In this document: positions 26,428-36,523 of the stretch, in pieces
Layout: each line of letters starts with the position of its first letter
How positions within the stretch are numbered: position 1 is the stretch's first letter
Assembly (NCBI GenBank): GCA_963703895.1
Contig: CAVPFX010000002.1
Coordinates: 62,001-126,000 of the forward strand
Length of the DNA stretch: 64,000 nt
Direction of reading: 5' to 3'
Source of the DNA: VRUE01 sp963703895
Lineage (GTDB): Bacteria > Actinomycetota > Thermoleophilia > Solirubrobacterales > 70-9
Notes under the pieces: generated by a model
Seen by the model: only the letters and a program-made list of their open reading frames with translations
What the model was told of the DNA's origin: nothing
Databases searched by the model: none
Program-made: the position numbers and the translations under genes

Positions 26428-27063
26428 GTGAGAACCGGCAACGGAGGGCCGCCCCGAGCGGCGGCCGATCCCGTCCGCGCCCGCATCGCCGCGGCGATGA
26501 TCGACCTGGTCGGCACGCGCGGTTACGCTCAGACCAGCATCGAGATGCTCTGCGAGCAGGCTCGCACCCGGCGCTCGCATTTCGATCGCTGCTTCGCCGG
26601 CAAGGAGGACTGCTTCCTCTGCGTCCACGACGAGCTCGCGGCGGAGTTCTGCGAACGGGTGCTCAGCGCCTACTCCGGCCCCTCCTCTTGGCACGACCGC
26701 ATCTGGGCCGCCGGCTGGGCGGCGATGCGCTTTCTCAGTCAGGACCCGACCCGCGCCCGCTTCCTCGTCGTCGAGGTCAACGGCACCGGCAGCGGGGCCC
26801 AGGCGCGTCGAGACCTGGCTCTGCAGCGCCTCGCCGACATCCTCGACGGCGGCCGCGAGGAGCTGGAGAAGCCCGACTCGGTTTCCCGCTGCACCGCCGA
26901 AATCGTCGCCGGGGCGATCTACGGCACGGTCCTCGGCAAGGTCGAAGACGGCAGCATCGAGCGCGGCGAGGACTTTCTGCCCGAGCTCGTCTACATGGCG
27001 GTGATGCCCTACCTCGGCTCGCGCGCCGCCGAGGACGAGCTGCTGGTCCAGTCGCTGCGCTAG
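26428..27063 (+). CDS. TetR-family regulator 3 of the array
   Basis: 211 residues from GTG 26428, with GGGGGAGGG upstream. The HTH is DPVRARIAAAMIDLVGTRGYAQTSIEMLCEQARTRRSHFDRCFAGKEDCFLCVHDEL. The recognition-helix end reads SHFDRCF where most family members have a T/S-FYxHF core, so DNA recognition may differ. The C-terminus FLPELVYMAVMPYLG matches the cluster motif. The signature GRHG peptide is absent. Confidence 0.82.
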   Translation: MRTGNGGPPRAAADPVRARIAAAMIDLVGTRGYAQTSIEMLCEQARTRRSHFDRCFAGKEDCFLCVHDELAAEFCERVLSAYSGPSSWHDRIWAAGWAAMRFLSQDPTRARFLVVEVNGTGSGAQARRDLALQRLADILDGGREELEKPDSVSRCTAEIVAGAIYGTVLGKVEDGSIERGEDFLPELVYMAVMPYLGSRAAEDELLVQSLR

Positions 27064-27067
27064 CGAG

Positions 27068-27073
27068 TATCGT
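27068..27073 (+). promoter_or_regulatory. -10 element before TetR 4
   Basis: TATCGT, six bases, then GTG 27080; same geometry as the leaderless promoters of the mutase and aconitase genes. It suggests an internal promoter in the regulator run. Confidence 0.4.
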
Positions 27074-27079
27074 CGGGGC

Positions 27080-27790
27080 GTGGCCAAGGGGGCGGCGCAA
27101 AAGGGCAAAGCGACGGACTCGGCGCCCGCGGGCGCCTCGCCGCGCCTGCCCGCCGGGCGGCACGGCCTGCCGCGCGAGTTCATCGAGCAGAATCAGCGCG
27201 AGCGGATCATCACCGCGCTCGTCGACACCGTCGCCGAGCGCGGCTACAACGCCACCACGGTCGCCAACATCACCAAAGCGGCCTCGGTCTCGCGGCGCAC
27301 CTTCTACGAGCACTTCGCCGACAAGGAAGCCTGCTTCCTCGCCGCCTACGAGATGGTCGCCGGCCACATCCGCGCCTCGATGCGCGCCGCCGCCGAGTCC
27401 TTCAGCGACTGGCCGCAGCAGGTGCGCGCTGCGCTGGCGACGATGCTGCGCTTCCTCGCCGCCGAGCCCGAGCTGGCCCGCCTCTGCATGGTCGAGCCGG
27501 TCGCGGCCGGGGGGGAGATCGCCGCTCGCTACCGGGCGACGATGCAGGACTTCGTCGCCATCCTCAAGGCTGGGCGGCCCGAGCACAGCGGCGAGCGCCC
27601 GCTGCCCGAGGCGACCGAGGAAACCCTGGTCGGCGGCATCGTCTCGCTGATCGTGCGCGAGATCAGCGCCGGCCGTACGGGCGAGCTGGAGAAGCTGCTG
27701 CCCGATCTGGTCGAGCTGATCCTCGCTCCGTACCTCGGCAACGAGGAGGCCGAGCGGCTGGCGCGGGACGGAGCAGCCCCGTCCGATTGA
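27080..27790 (+). CDS. TetR-family regulator 4 of the array
   Basis: 236 residues from GTG 27080. A 25-residue variable N-terminus leads to LPAGRHGLPREFIEQNQRERI, then the HTH TALVDTVAERGYNATTVANITKAASVSRRTFYEHFADKEACFLAAYEMV. The C-terminus is LLPDLVELILAPYLG. It is most similar by eye to regulator 8 (30545-31222): both share GRHGLPRE, ERGYNATT or EHGYNATT, SRRTFYEHF and EPxAAGGE, indicating a recent duplication. Ligand unknown. Confidence 0.9.
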   Translation: MAKGAAQKGKATDSAPAGASPRLPAGRHGLPREFIEQNQRERIITALVDTVAERGYNATTVANITKAASVSRRTFYEHFADKEACFLAAYEMVAGHIRASMRAAAESFSDWPQQVRAALATMLRFLAAEPELARLCMVEPVAAGGEIAARYRATMQDFVAILKAGRPEHSGERPLPEATEETLVGGIVSLIVREISAGRTGELEKLLPDLVELILAPYLGNEEAERLARDGAAPSD

Positions 27791-27851
27791 TGTCACTGAG
27801 ACTCGCGCTTGCGCGCGCCACGCGTGACGCCGAAACCTTTACGGTGCAATC

Positions 27852-28046
27852 ATGGAGGCGATGAGACTCGGCTGGACCGACGAGCGGCTGGATGACCTCA
27901 ACGGCCGAGTCGACCAGGGGTTCAAGCGAGTCGATGCCGATCTGCGCGCCTTGAATGCCCGCTTCGACGCGCTCCAGCGCACCATGCTTCAAGTTGGCGG
28001 TGGGGTAATCGTGGCCTTGGTCGGCCTCATCGCCACCCAGCTCTAG
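27852..28046 (+). CDS. Small coiled-coil protein with one C-terminal membrane helix (64 aa)
   Basis: Residues 1-42 (MRLGWTDERLDDLNGRVDQG, then FKRVDADLRALNARFDALQ) show heptad-like spacing of Leu, Val and Phe; residues ~46-62 (VGGGVIVALVGLIATQL) are hydrophobic. ATG 27852 or 27861 are both possible. The truncated gene at the window start has the same end (membrane helix then QL). Such small proteins occur often in these genomes without known role. Confidence 0.6.
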   Translation: MEAMRLGWTDERLDDLNGRVDQGFKRVDADLRALNARFDALQRTMLQVGGGVIVALVGLIATQL

Positions 28047-28060
28047 GAAGGCGGCGAGGA

Positions 28061-28429
28061 CTAGGAGGGACGGCGGACGTCGACGAGGTCTTCGACGATC
28101 TCGAAATCCTTGGCGTTGTAGGTCAGGAGCGGTACGCGGTTCACGTTTGCGGTTGCGCGATCGCAAGGTCGAAAGCGCGCCTCGTGGCTTGCCGCCCCGC
28201 TGCGCAACCGCCGCGTGCAGCCTGCCCCACTCGCGTGCCGCCTCCGCGTCGAAGGGCAGCGCGTCGAAGCGGTCAGCTGACCGCTCGGCACCCACTCGCG
28301 GGTGCGCGCAGGTCCGAGCTGAGCGACGGGCCGGCCAGAGACGGTGATCGTGATCTCCTCACCGGCCTCGGCCCTGCGCAGAACCTCACCCACGTGGTTG
28401 CGCAGCTCTTTTTGCGGAACCGTTGCCAC
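28061..28429 (-). pseudogene. Decayed VapBC-type toxin-antitoxin remnant
   Basis: The first ~50 residues (MATVPQKELRNHVGEVLRRAEAG, ending RTREWVPSGQL) are a Phd/VapB-type antitoxin N-terminus. The last ~25 residues (VNRVPLLTYNAKDFEIVEDLVDV) are the end of a PIN-domain VapC toxin. Between them, PIN pieces occur in other frames of the same strand: FDALPFDAEAAREWGRLHAAV (around 28195-28265), AFDLAIA, then ATANVNRVP. The antitoxin C-terminus and about the first half of the toxin, including its first catalytic Asp, are missing. It is a deletion remnant with additional frameshifts; the open frame only appears continuous. It sits inside the TetR array. Confidence 0.7.
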
Positions 28430-28459
28430 GAGACCGAGGGTAGCGGTATTGCTACCGAG

Positions 28460-29131
28460 CTATACAGCGCAGCGAGGGCGGTCGAGGATCGCGGCTAGCT
28501 CTGGGCCGAGCTCGGTGAGGCTCTCGCTCTCGCCGGAGGTAAGCCGGGTCTGGAGGAAGGCGAGGGTGGCATCGATCAGGCGCTCGTCGAGGCCGGGGGG
28601 CTGGGTTCCGTCCAGATCGGCCTCGCGGGTGCGGCGCAGCATCGCCGCGAGGCGGGAGATCAGCAGGCGGCGGGCGGCGCATAGGGCGCTCGCCTCACGC
28701 GGCGCCTGGGCGCTGAGCAACTGGCCGAGCTCAGGTTGAGCGGCAAAGAAGGCGAGGGCGGCGTCGATGCCGGCCTCGAGCGGCTCCGTGTCGCCGCTCG
28801 CCTGGGCACAGGCGGACTCGATCTCCGCGCAGAGCCGGTCGGCGGCCGCCACGTAGGCGGCGAGCAGGCAATCCCAAAGGTTGCCGAAGTGCTTGTAGAA
28901 GGTGCTGGTGGAGACGTTGGCCCGCTCGCTTATATGGGTGGTGGTGACGTTGGCGTAGCCGTGCTCACCCAGCGCCTCCGCCATTGCCGCGAGCAAGCGC
29001 ATGCGCTGGTGCTTGGTGACCAGGTTGGCGGGGATGCCGTGGCGGCCGGGGGGGAGGCGGCGGGGAAGGGGGGTCCCCGCCGAGAAAGGACCGTCCTCGG
29101 CGGCGGCGGCGACCAGGCGCAGTTCGGTCAT
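28460..29131 (-). CDS. TetR-family regulator 5 of the array
   Basis: 223 residues; ATG 29131 overlaps the stop of regulator 6 by four bases. The N-terminus has LPPGRHGIPANLVTKHQRMRL, then the HTH MAEALGEHGYANVTTTHISERANVSTSTFYKHFGNLWDCLLAAYVAA. The usual KE after the FYxHF core is replaced by NL. The C-terminus (LTELGPELAAILDRP) lacks the PYLG motif. Probably cotranscribed with regulator 6. Confidence 0.87.
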   Translation of the reverse strand: MTELRLVAAAAEDGPFSAGTPLPRRLPPGRHGIPANLVTKHQRMRLLAAMAEALGEHGYANVTTTHISERANVSTSTFYKHFGNLWDCLLAAYVAAADRLCAEIESACAQASGDTEPLEAGIDAALAFFAAQPELGQLLSAQAPREASALCAARRLLISRLAAMLRRTREADLDGTQPPGLDERLIDATLAFLQTRLTSGESESLTELGPELAAILDRPRCAV

Positions 29132-29841
29132 CGCGTCTCTCCCTCGAGCTCGGCGCGATCGCGTTCGAGCAGCTCCTTCGCGGCTTCGAACGCATCCTCC
29201 GCCGCTGCCTTGCCCAGGTAGGAACCGACCGCGAGGTGCATCAGCTCGGGGAGGGCGTCCCAGATCCGGTTTGTCTCTCCGGCCGCGAGCGCATCGCAGA
29301 GGCAGGCCTCGATGCCGCCGACGACGAAGATCCCGGTCGCGTCAGGGGGTGCTTGGTCGGGCTCGATATCGGCACGCACGCTGTCGAGCAGGCCGGCAAG
29401 CCGGTCGACTGCCTCGTCGTGCTTGGCCAGGGCCGCGCCGCCGGCGATCTGCACCTCGAGGAAGAGCGAGCGAGCGATCTGCGGCCGCTCGACCACGAAC
29501 CCGAAGAGCCTGAGCAGCCCCGCCCGAACGCTTGCCTGCCAACCCGAAGCCGCCACCGCCGCTTCCAGCAGCGAGGCTCCGAGCCGGTCGATCCAGGCCT
29601 CGTAAGCCTGGGCGAAGCAGTCCTCGAGGCTCTCGAAGTGGTCGTAGAACTGCTTGCGGTGCCCACCGCTGTACTCGAGCACGGCGCGGACCGAGGCCCC
29701 GCGAAAGCCGATCTCGCCGACGACGTGCAGCACTCCCTCCATCTCCCCCTCGCGGATCGTCGCGTCGGGGGTCGGGGCAACGGTCTCGCTGCTTTCGACT
29801 GGGAGCGCCTCCCCGGCGGCCGCGCAAGCTTCCTGTCGCAT
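29128..29841 (-). CDS. TetR-family regulator 6 of the array
   Basis: 237 residues; ATG 29841 preceded by AAGGAGAA. HTH: TIREGEMEGVLHVVGEIGFRGASVRAVLEYSGGHRKQFYDHFESLEDCFAQAYEAW, an atypical version with GGHRKQFYDHF as recognition helix. The ligand domain ends ALPELMHLAVGSYLG. The sequence FLEVQIAGG and EDCFAQAY recall regulator 1 (FVEVHAAGE, EDCFAQAY), so these two are probably sister duplicates. It is divergent from regulator 7 over 111 bases. Confidence 0.87.
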   Translation of the reverse strand: MRQEACAAAGEALPVESSETVAPTPDATIREGEMEGVLHVVGEIGFRGASVRAVLEYSGGHRKQFYDHFESLEDCFAQAYEAWIDRLGASLLEAAVAASGWQASVRAGLLRLFGFVVERPQIARSLFLEVQIAGGAALAKHDEAVDRLAGLLDSVRADIEPDQAPPDATGIFVVGGIEACLCDALAAGETNRIWDALPELMHLAVGSYLGKAAAEDAFEAAKELLERDRAELEGETR

Positions 29842-29927
29842 TGCGGTGTTCTCCTTGTCGCGAGCTTCTCCCCGTAAACCGAGGCTGCTGAATAAAAACT
29901 ACTCCTTTTTTTCCGGATATGAAAGCT

Positions 29928-29946
29928 TTTTAGAAAGAGCTATCCT
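29928..29946 (+). promoter_or_regulatory. TTTTAGAAA word and leaderless -10 before TetR 7
   Basis: TTTTAGAAA (29928-29936) differs by one base from TTTCAGAAA found at 25607 and 31238. TATCCT (29941-29946) is followed by six bases and ATG 29953, the exact arrangement used by the acyl-CoA mutase gene. Confidence 0.45.
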
Positions 29947-29952
29947 CGGCCC

Positions 29953-30552
29953 ATGCAGTACCTCTCGCAAAGGCTCGCGGTTGAGGCGCCTGAAGCGCGG
30001 GAAGTCGAGCGGCCCCGCGGCCCCGTCGCGGGAAGCCAGCGCGAACGACTCCTCGTCGCCACGCAGAGGCTGATCGCCGAGAAGGGGGCGACCGCGACGA
30101 CGATCGAAGCGATCGTCAAGCGGGCCGGGGTCTCCTCGGTCACCTTCTACGAGCACTTCCGCGATAAGGAAGAGTGCTTCCTCGCGACTTTTGAGAAAGC
30201 ACTCGAGGAGATCGGGGTGGAGGTGCGCGCGGCGGTCCCGGCCGGGGCGGCCCGGGCCGATCGAGTGCGGGCGGGCCTGGCCGCGCTGCTTGCGGCGATC
30301 GACGCCGAGCCGGAGCGGGCGCGGCTCTGCTTCGTCGAGGCGCAGAAGGGCGGGCCGCGGATGCGCGGCCGCTACGACGAAGCGCTCGATGCAGCCGCGT
30401 CGGCGCTCGGCGACCCCCTCGGCCAGGGGCTCGCCGGCGGGCTTGCCTGGTTGTTGCGTGAGCGGCTCGAGTTGGGTGGGGGCGGGAGCGTTCAGGACCT
30501 GCTGCCGAGGATGACCGAGGTCGTCCTCTCTCCCCAACCCGCCGATGGCTGA
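29953..30552 (+). CDS. TetR-family regulator 7 of the array
   Basis: 199 residues, the shortest of the eight. HTH: GSQRERLLVATQRLIAEKGATATTIEAIVKRAGVSSVTFYEHFRDKEECFLATFEKA. The ligand domain carries EPERARLCFVEAQKGGPRMRGRYDEAL, resembling regulator 2 (EPARARLCIVESQAAGGEALRRYQ). The C-terminus LLPRMTEVVLSPQ is a shortened form of the cluster motif. Its end overlaps the start of regulator 8 by eight bases. Confidence 0.88.
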   Translation: MQYLSQRLAVEAPEAREVERPRGPVAGSQRERLLVATQRLIAEKGATATTIEAIVKRAGVSSVTFYEHFRDKEECFLATFEKALEEIGVEVRAAVPAGAARADRVRAGLAALLAAIDAEPERARLCFVEAQKGGPRMRGRYDEALDAAASALGDPLGQGLAGGLAWLLRERLELGGGGSVQDLLPRMTEVVLSPQPADG

Positions 30553-31222
30553 GAGGGCGCGCGCGGCGCAAGAACTGGCTTCCGGCAAGGACCGCCTGCC
30601 GCCGGGGCGCCACGGCCTGCCACGCGAACTCGTCGCCGAGAACCAGTGCGAGCGCCTGCTCAACGGGGTCGTCGAGGCGGTCGCCGAGCACGGCTACAAC
30701 GCGACCACGATCGGCGCGATCACCGCCGCGGCGCAAATTTCCCGCCGCACCTTCTACGAGCACTTCCGCGACAAGGAGGGCTGCTTCCTCGGCGCCTACG
30801 AGATGATCGACGACCACGTTCGCGCCTCGATGCTGGCGGCTGGCGATCCGGCCGCGCCCTGGCCCGAGCAGGTGAAGGCCAGGCTCGCCGCTCTGCTCGA
30901 CGTCCTCTCCCGCGACCTCGCCGTCGCCCGCTTCTACCTGACCGAGCCGCTCGCGGCCGGGGGAGAGGTCTCCGCCCGCTACCGCGACGCGATGCAGCTC
31001 CTCGCCGAGACGCTTCGCCCCCAGGCAGGCCCCGCCGACGCCAACGTGGAAGTCCGCGACCAGGTGTTGATGGGAGGCATCGCCACGCTGATCGCGCGCC
31101 GCCTCAAGCAGGGCGAAGCCGCTCGTCTCCCCGAGCTCTTGCCAGACCTAACCGAGCTGGCCCTGGCGCCCTATACGGGCCGCGACGAGGCCCGTCGCCT
31201 GGCCCGGGAGGCCGCGATCTAG
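30545..31222 (+). CDS. TetR-family regulator 8 of the array, next to the secretion operon
   Basis: 225 residues. N-terminus KDRLPPGRHGLPRELVAENQ, HTH GVVEAVAEHGYNATTIGAITAAAQISRRTFYEHFRDKEGCFLGAYEMI, C-terminus LLPDLTELALAPYTG. It is the gene closest to the operon promoter (268 bases to the first coding start, same strand), hence the first candidate for its regulator. Closest relative in the window is regulator 4. Confidence 0.9.
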   Translation: MAERARAAQELASGKDRLPPGRHGLPRELVAENQCERLLNGVVEAVAEHGYNATTIGAITAAAQISRRTFYEHFRDKEGCFLGAYEMIDDHVRASMLAAGDPAAPWPEQVKARLAALLDVLSRDLAVARFYLTEPLAAGGEVSARYRDAMQLLAETLRPQAGPADANVEVRDQVLMGGIATLIARRLKQGEAARLPELLPDLTELALAPYTGRDEARRLAREAAI

Positions 31223-31237
31223 AACCCGCGTCATTCA

Positions 31238-31282
31238 TTTCAGAAACTTCTCCTTGCATTCGTAAAACGTTTCTTTTATGCT
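31238..31282 (+). promoter_or_regulatory. Promoter and putative operators of the secretion operon
   Basis: TTGCAT (31254-31259), 17 bases, TATGCT (31277-31282) form a good sigma-70 type promoter. The palindrome AAACGTTT (31265-31272) lies in the spacer. TTTCAGAAAC (31238-31247) lies seven bases upstream of the -35 and is identical to ten bases in the TetR 1 promoter. The rest of the 31223-31490 gap, about 200 bases of leader, contains no convincing gene. Confidence 0.55.
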
Positions 31283-31490
31283 CTCGCCATGCCCGTTTGT
31301 CAGAGCGGGTTAGTACAGGGACATAACCGAGCCTCGAGGAAGCCGCAAAGGGAAGCGGCGGGCAGAGGGGCTCACGGGACAAGGAGAGAGCCAGGTGAGT
31401 GGCATCGCGCGCGCTTCGACGAGGACCCCTGCGGTCTCCGTGGCCCGATTCAGGGACGACGCACACCAGGGATTGCAGAGGAGAGGGTCA

Positions 31491-34400
31491 ATGCTGTCAG
31501 CGCTGAGTGGGTCACTTGCAACTGCCGGGCGTGCCCGGCAGGGCCGCCCCGGTCGTCGTTTCCTCATCCTTGCCACAGCCTGCGTCCTGGTCCTCGCGTG
31601 TGCCCCGGCGGCGCACGCCGCCAGCGGCATCGTCGGCTACTTCCAGTTCGAGTCACCAGCGGATCTCAACACCCCAGCGAGTGGAGCGCAGCTAGACAAC
31701 GCGAACGGATTTGACGTGAACGCCGACGGCACCGGTGGGGCTGCTCCCGGCGATCTTTACGTTGCCGAAGGAGGAGGTGGACAGAATCGCACCCGCGTCC
31801 AGCAATACTCGACCACGCAGGAGTACCTTGGCGGCTGGGGGATGGACGTAGTCGAGAGTGGACCTGGCCAGGCGGACGAGGTCCAAAGCGTCAGGGTCGA
31901 CGCGACCGGCGGCAGCTTCAAGCTCAGCTTCGCCGGGGAGACAACCACTGACCTCGCCGCGACCGCCAGCGCTAGCGAGGTCCAGTCCGCGCTAAACGGC
32001 CTCGGTGCGATAAGCGCCGGTGGCGGCGCTGTCAGCGTTAGCGGCGGCTCCGGAGACAGCGGCGGCACGGCGCCCTATCTGGTCAGCTTTGATGGCGGTC
32101 CCCTGGCCGGCGTGGATCAGCCCCAGATCGTGACGTCGGACGGTGCTGTCCCGCTCAGCGGCGGTGCCGCAACCGTCTCAGTAGTCACCATTGTGTCAGG
32201 AGCCAACGGCTTCGAGATCTGCCGTCCCGCCGATGGAGACGTCTGCAAAGAGGCGACCTCGACCCTGGCTTTCCCTGCTGGTGTGTCCTCTACGGAAAGT
32301 GTCACCGTCGATCAAGCCAGTGGTGATCTCTACGTGCCGGGCTCGAACCGGATCAACAAGTACTCGGCGACGGGGGAGTTTCTCCGCGCCTTCGGCTTCG
32401 ATGACGTTGCCTCCGGTCCCGGCGACAGCTCTGTCGACGAGCAGCAGAGCGTCACCGTCAAAGCGACCGGCGGCACCTTCACCCTCAGCTTCTTCCCGGG
32501 CGAAGGTGCTGAATCGGAGACGACTGCTCCGATCGCCTACGACGCGCCGCCTGCCGCGGTGCAGGCGGCCCTCAACGACCTCGACACGATCGGCGGCAAC
32601 TACAGCTCGGTCACGGTCAGCGGCGGTCCCGGCGACGAAACTGGCACCAGCCCATACGTCGTCACCTTCCACGGCTTGCTCGGCGGTGACAACCTCGAAC
32701 AGCTGAGCGGCGGAACAGTGACCTTGGTCGGTCCCGAAAAGGCCGTCGAGGTCGCCGACGTCGCTTCCGGCGGTGGATATGAGATCTGCACTCCCAGCGA
32801 CGCCTGCAAGGTGGGCGCCGCTGGGCGGGACAGCGCGGGGGCTTTTTCGTCTCAAGCCGGTATCGACGTGGTGCCGACTGGCGCCCCGAATGCCGGCAAC
32901 GTGGTCATTCCCGATACCTATAACCATCGCGTGCAGGAATTCACCAATCAGGGCGTCTTCGTGCGGGCTTTCGGCACTGACGTCGATGCCACCGATCCCT
33001 CGACGGGCTTCGAGGTATGCACCGCCGTTTCAGGGCACACCTGCAAAGAAGGGACGACAGGGGCGGCGGTCGGTGAATTCGGCCCCAATAACGGTGCTGC
33101 TCTTGCCGAGGTTGATGTCGACTCGACTGGCGCGATCTACACGCTCGAGAATAGGTGGGGTCTTCCTGCCAATTACCGTGTGCAAAAGTTTACCCCGCAG
33201 GTGGGCACGCCGGAACTCTCCCCTTCGTTGTTCGGAAGCATCGGGGCGCCGAACGGAACCAGTAAGGAAACCTCGCCTGAATCTCTGGCGATCGGCCTCG
33301 ACGATCATGTCTTCGTTGCGAAAAATTTCCCCGAAGGCGTGACGAGCTGCCCGGATGGCTCGCCGTCTCCCCCCGAGACGCGGATACAGGAAGCTCAGTC
33401 CCGCCGGCGTCCTGATCGAGACCAGCAATCCCTGCAGCGGCGTTATCGCGCCGCAGCCGGAAGGCAACTCATCTACGCGGCTGGCCGTCAACTCGACCAC
33501 CGGCCATCGATACCTGTTCATAACGAAAAACAGTGAGTTTGATCTTCGTCCCATCAATGTCTTTGGTCCCCCGAGCCCGGCACCAGAGCTGACCCTAGAT
33601 CCTCTCGTATCGCAGGTCACACCCACCGCGGGGACGGTCTCGGGAACGGTCAACCCCAACGGGCCGGGGAGCGGCTATCCGGGAACCACCGGCCTGCCGA
33701 GCGCGACCAGAACCACCTACCGGGTCGAATACAAGAAGAGCTCTGGGTCGACCTGGAGCAAATACACCCCCGACATCCCGCTCGGCGGCGGCACCAGCCC
33801 AGTGCCAGTCAGCATCAGCGTCGGCGGCCTCGCGCCGAAGACTTCCTATGACCTGCGAGTCGTGGTCGTCAAGCCTTTCGCGACCACCGTCGAGGACACG
33901 GTCACCTTCACGACCCTGGCCGCGGCGCCGGTGATCGAAGCGCTCTCCTCGCGCGACGTCACCGCGACCTCGGCCAACCTGCGCGCCTCGATCAATCCGC
34001 AGGGCACCGAGACCACTTACCACTTCGAGTACGGCACCACTTCCGCCTATGGGGGCAGCACGGCGGAGACGAATATAGGCGAAGCGTTGGAGGGCCAGTC
34101 GGTGGAGGATCACATCGAGGGCCTGTCGGACACGACCTACCACTTCCGCGTCGTCGCCACCAACGCGATCGGCACCACGACGAGCCCCGATCAGACCTTC
34201 GTCTACCACCCGCCGGTCTGCCCCAACCAGACCGTGCGCCAGCAGACCGGGGCTAGCTACCTGCCGGACTGCCGCGCCTACGAGCTGGTCTCTCCCGAAG
34301 ACGCGGCGGGGACGACGCTGTTCACGGGGGGACCGCAGAGCCCCTATGCGTCGAATCCGCCAAGGCTCTCGTTCGTCGGTCAGTTCTCCGAGGTGCCCGG

Positions 34401-36523
34401 AGCAGCCGAGCGGTCGCCGATCAACGGCACCGGCGATCTCTACGTCGCGACCCGCGGCGCCACCGGCTGGCGCACTCGTTACGTCGGCCCTCCTGGGGAC
34501 GAAGTGGGATGCGCGGGAGGCCGGCCGATCGTCTCCGGCACCGGCCCGCCGACGACGATCCAAAACGACGTGATGTCCGATCCCGGCCTGAATCGCTTTA
34601 TCGACTGGAATCTCGGCAACCCTCTGGAGTGCTTCAGCGGTTGGCTTGGGGCCATCCGGTTCGAAGACACCAACACAGCGGCCCTGGGCTCCAATGCGCC
34701 CTACCTGTGGAATTCCAACGGAGACTTCCTCGACCGTTGGCCGACCTCTGTAGCCGACGTCACGGGCGCGGCGGAGAACTTCTCCTGCCCGCAGGATCGC
34801 AACAAAGTTCCCTATCCCGAGAATTTCTACGGGGTGATCCCGGTGCCCTATTTCTGCACTACCTACGTAAGCGCGTCCAAAGACCTCAACCACTTCGTCT
34901 TCTCGACTCAGTCGGGCCTCTTCGGCGACGGTGGGATCGGCACCGCGCCGGGGTCGGCGTATGACAACGACACGGCCGCCGACACCCTGACCCTCGTCTC
35001 CAAGCTGCCCAACGGCGAACCGATCCCGCAGGAGCCGGGTGGAAAAGCCGGCCCCGAAGAGAAGATCCAGTTTCCGGCGGTCTCTGCGGACGGCTCTCAC
35101 ATCTTGATGGGCACGGCAGCCAAGCCAGCATGCAAGCAAGAGGATTATCCACAGGGCGGCACTGCGGAAGGGCTCGATCCTACCTGCCCGATCCTCACTC
35201 AGCCGACCCATCTCTATATGCGTGTCGATCACGCGGTCACCTATGACGTCTCAGCCGGGCAGGCGGTCAAATACATCGGTACCACTCCCGATGGATCGAA
35301 GGTCTACTTCACAACGCCGCTGCAACTCACCGGCGATGACACTGACCAAAGCATCGATCTCTATATGTGGGATGAGAGCGGCGGCGCACCGCAGCTGAAA
35401 CGGATATCGGTTGGCGATCCCGCACCTGCCGGCAACTCCGATGCCTGTGCGTCGACCTGGACCACCGATTGCGACATTCAGACCTATAGCGACTCGACGA
35501 TCTCGGCGGCGACCGGCAACCGCGGAGGCCTGGGTCATTGGTTCCGAGACAACCCCAATCCGGGCTACACCGACATCGCGATCGCGGCGGCGACCGGCGA
35601 CATCTTCTTCTATTCCCCCGAGCAGCTGGTGGCCGGCAAGGGGGCACCCGGCAAAGAGAACCTTTACTTCTATCGGGAAGGGAGCGTCCGTCACGTCGCC
35701 ACCCTCGAGGACGATCGTTACTGCATTCCAACACCAGATGGTGGCTTTCGCCAATCAGACCTGCAGTAACGGTGCGGTGGGCAGGTTGCAGGTGACTCCG
35801 GACGGACGCTATGCCGCCTTCATCACTACCAGTCGCATCACCGCCTACGACAACCATGGCTTCGCGGAGATGTATCGCTATGACGTCGGGGCCGAACAGG
35901 TGAGCTGTGTCTCGTGCAGGCCCGACGGATCGGCTCCCGCCGGTGACGTCTACGCCAGCCAGGGGGGCAGGTTCATCACCGACGACGGACGGGTCTTCTT
36001 CGATACGCCCGAGCCGCTCGACCCGAGGGACACCAACGCCGGGACCGGTGTCAACGGCGAGGTCGAGGGGACCGACGTCTATGAGTTCGTCGACGGCCGC
36101 CCGCAACTGATCACCACCGGCACCGGCACCGGCAGCAGCGCCAAGGGATTCTCAGGGGAGAGCGTTCCCGGCCTCTACGGCGTCAGCGCCGACGGGGTCG
36201 ACGTCTACTTCGGCACCTTCGACACCCTCGTCGGTCAGGACCGCAACGGCCAGAGCCTGAAGTTCTATGACGCGCGAACCAACGGTGGCTTCCCGTTCAC
36301 TCCGCCGCCGGCTCCGTGCGCCGCGGCCGACGAGTGTCACGGTCCCTCCTCCGGCCCCCCCGCGGCCGTCCCCAACGGCAGCGGCGCCAGCCTCGGCCAG
36401 GGCGGCAACGTGCGTCCGGCCAAGAAGCAGCGCAAGCACCACAAGCGCAAGCACAAGAAGAAGAGCAAGAAGGCATCGCGCTCCGGCCGAGCCAACGACC
36501 ACAAGGCAGGGGGTGCCCGATGA
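31491..36523 (+). CDS. Operon gene A: giant secreted FN3/beta-propeller protein (two frameshifts)
   Basis: About 1676 residues across two extra bases (33387 and within 35710-35755). ATG 31491 follows GAGGAGAGGG; signal peptide ends APAAHA. Two copies of a ~90-residue module (VRVDATGGSFKLSFAGE... and VTVKATGGTFTLSFFPGE...) each run to GFEIC or GYEIC and alternate with NHL-like strands (DLYVPGSNRINKYSATGEFLRAFG). Two FN3 domains follow (around 33590-34210), then the motif CPNQTVRQQTGASYLPDCRAYELVS, a TolB/PD40-like propeller with DGSKVYF and DGRVFF blades, CAAADECHG and a Lys/Arg-rich tail of ~35 residues. Paralog of operon gene C. No enzymatic motif seen. Confidence 0.8.

Noticed and set aside
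28061..28429. Intact single-gene antitoxin
   Set aside because: Only the first ~50 residues fit an antitoxin; the rest is pieces of a PIN toxin in several frames.
36415..36523. Histone-like or DNA-binding protein suggested by the Lys/Arg-rich stretch
   Set aside because: The stretch is the tail of a secreted protein with a signal peptide, so DNA binding in the cell is unlikely.
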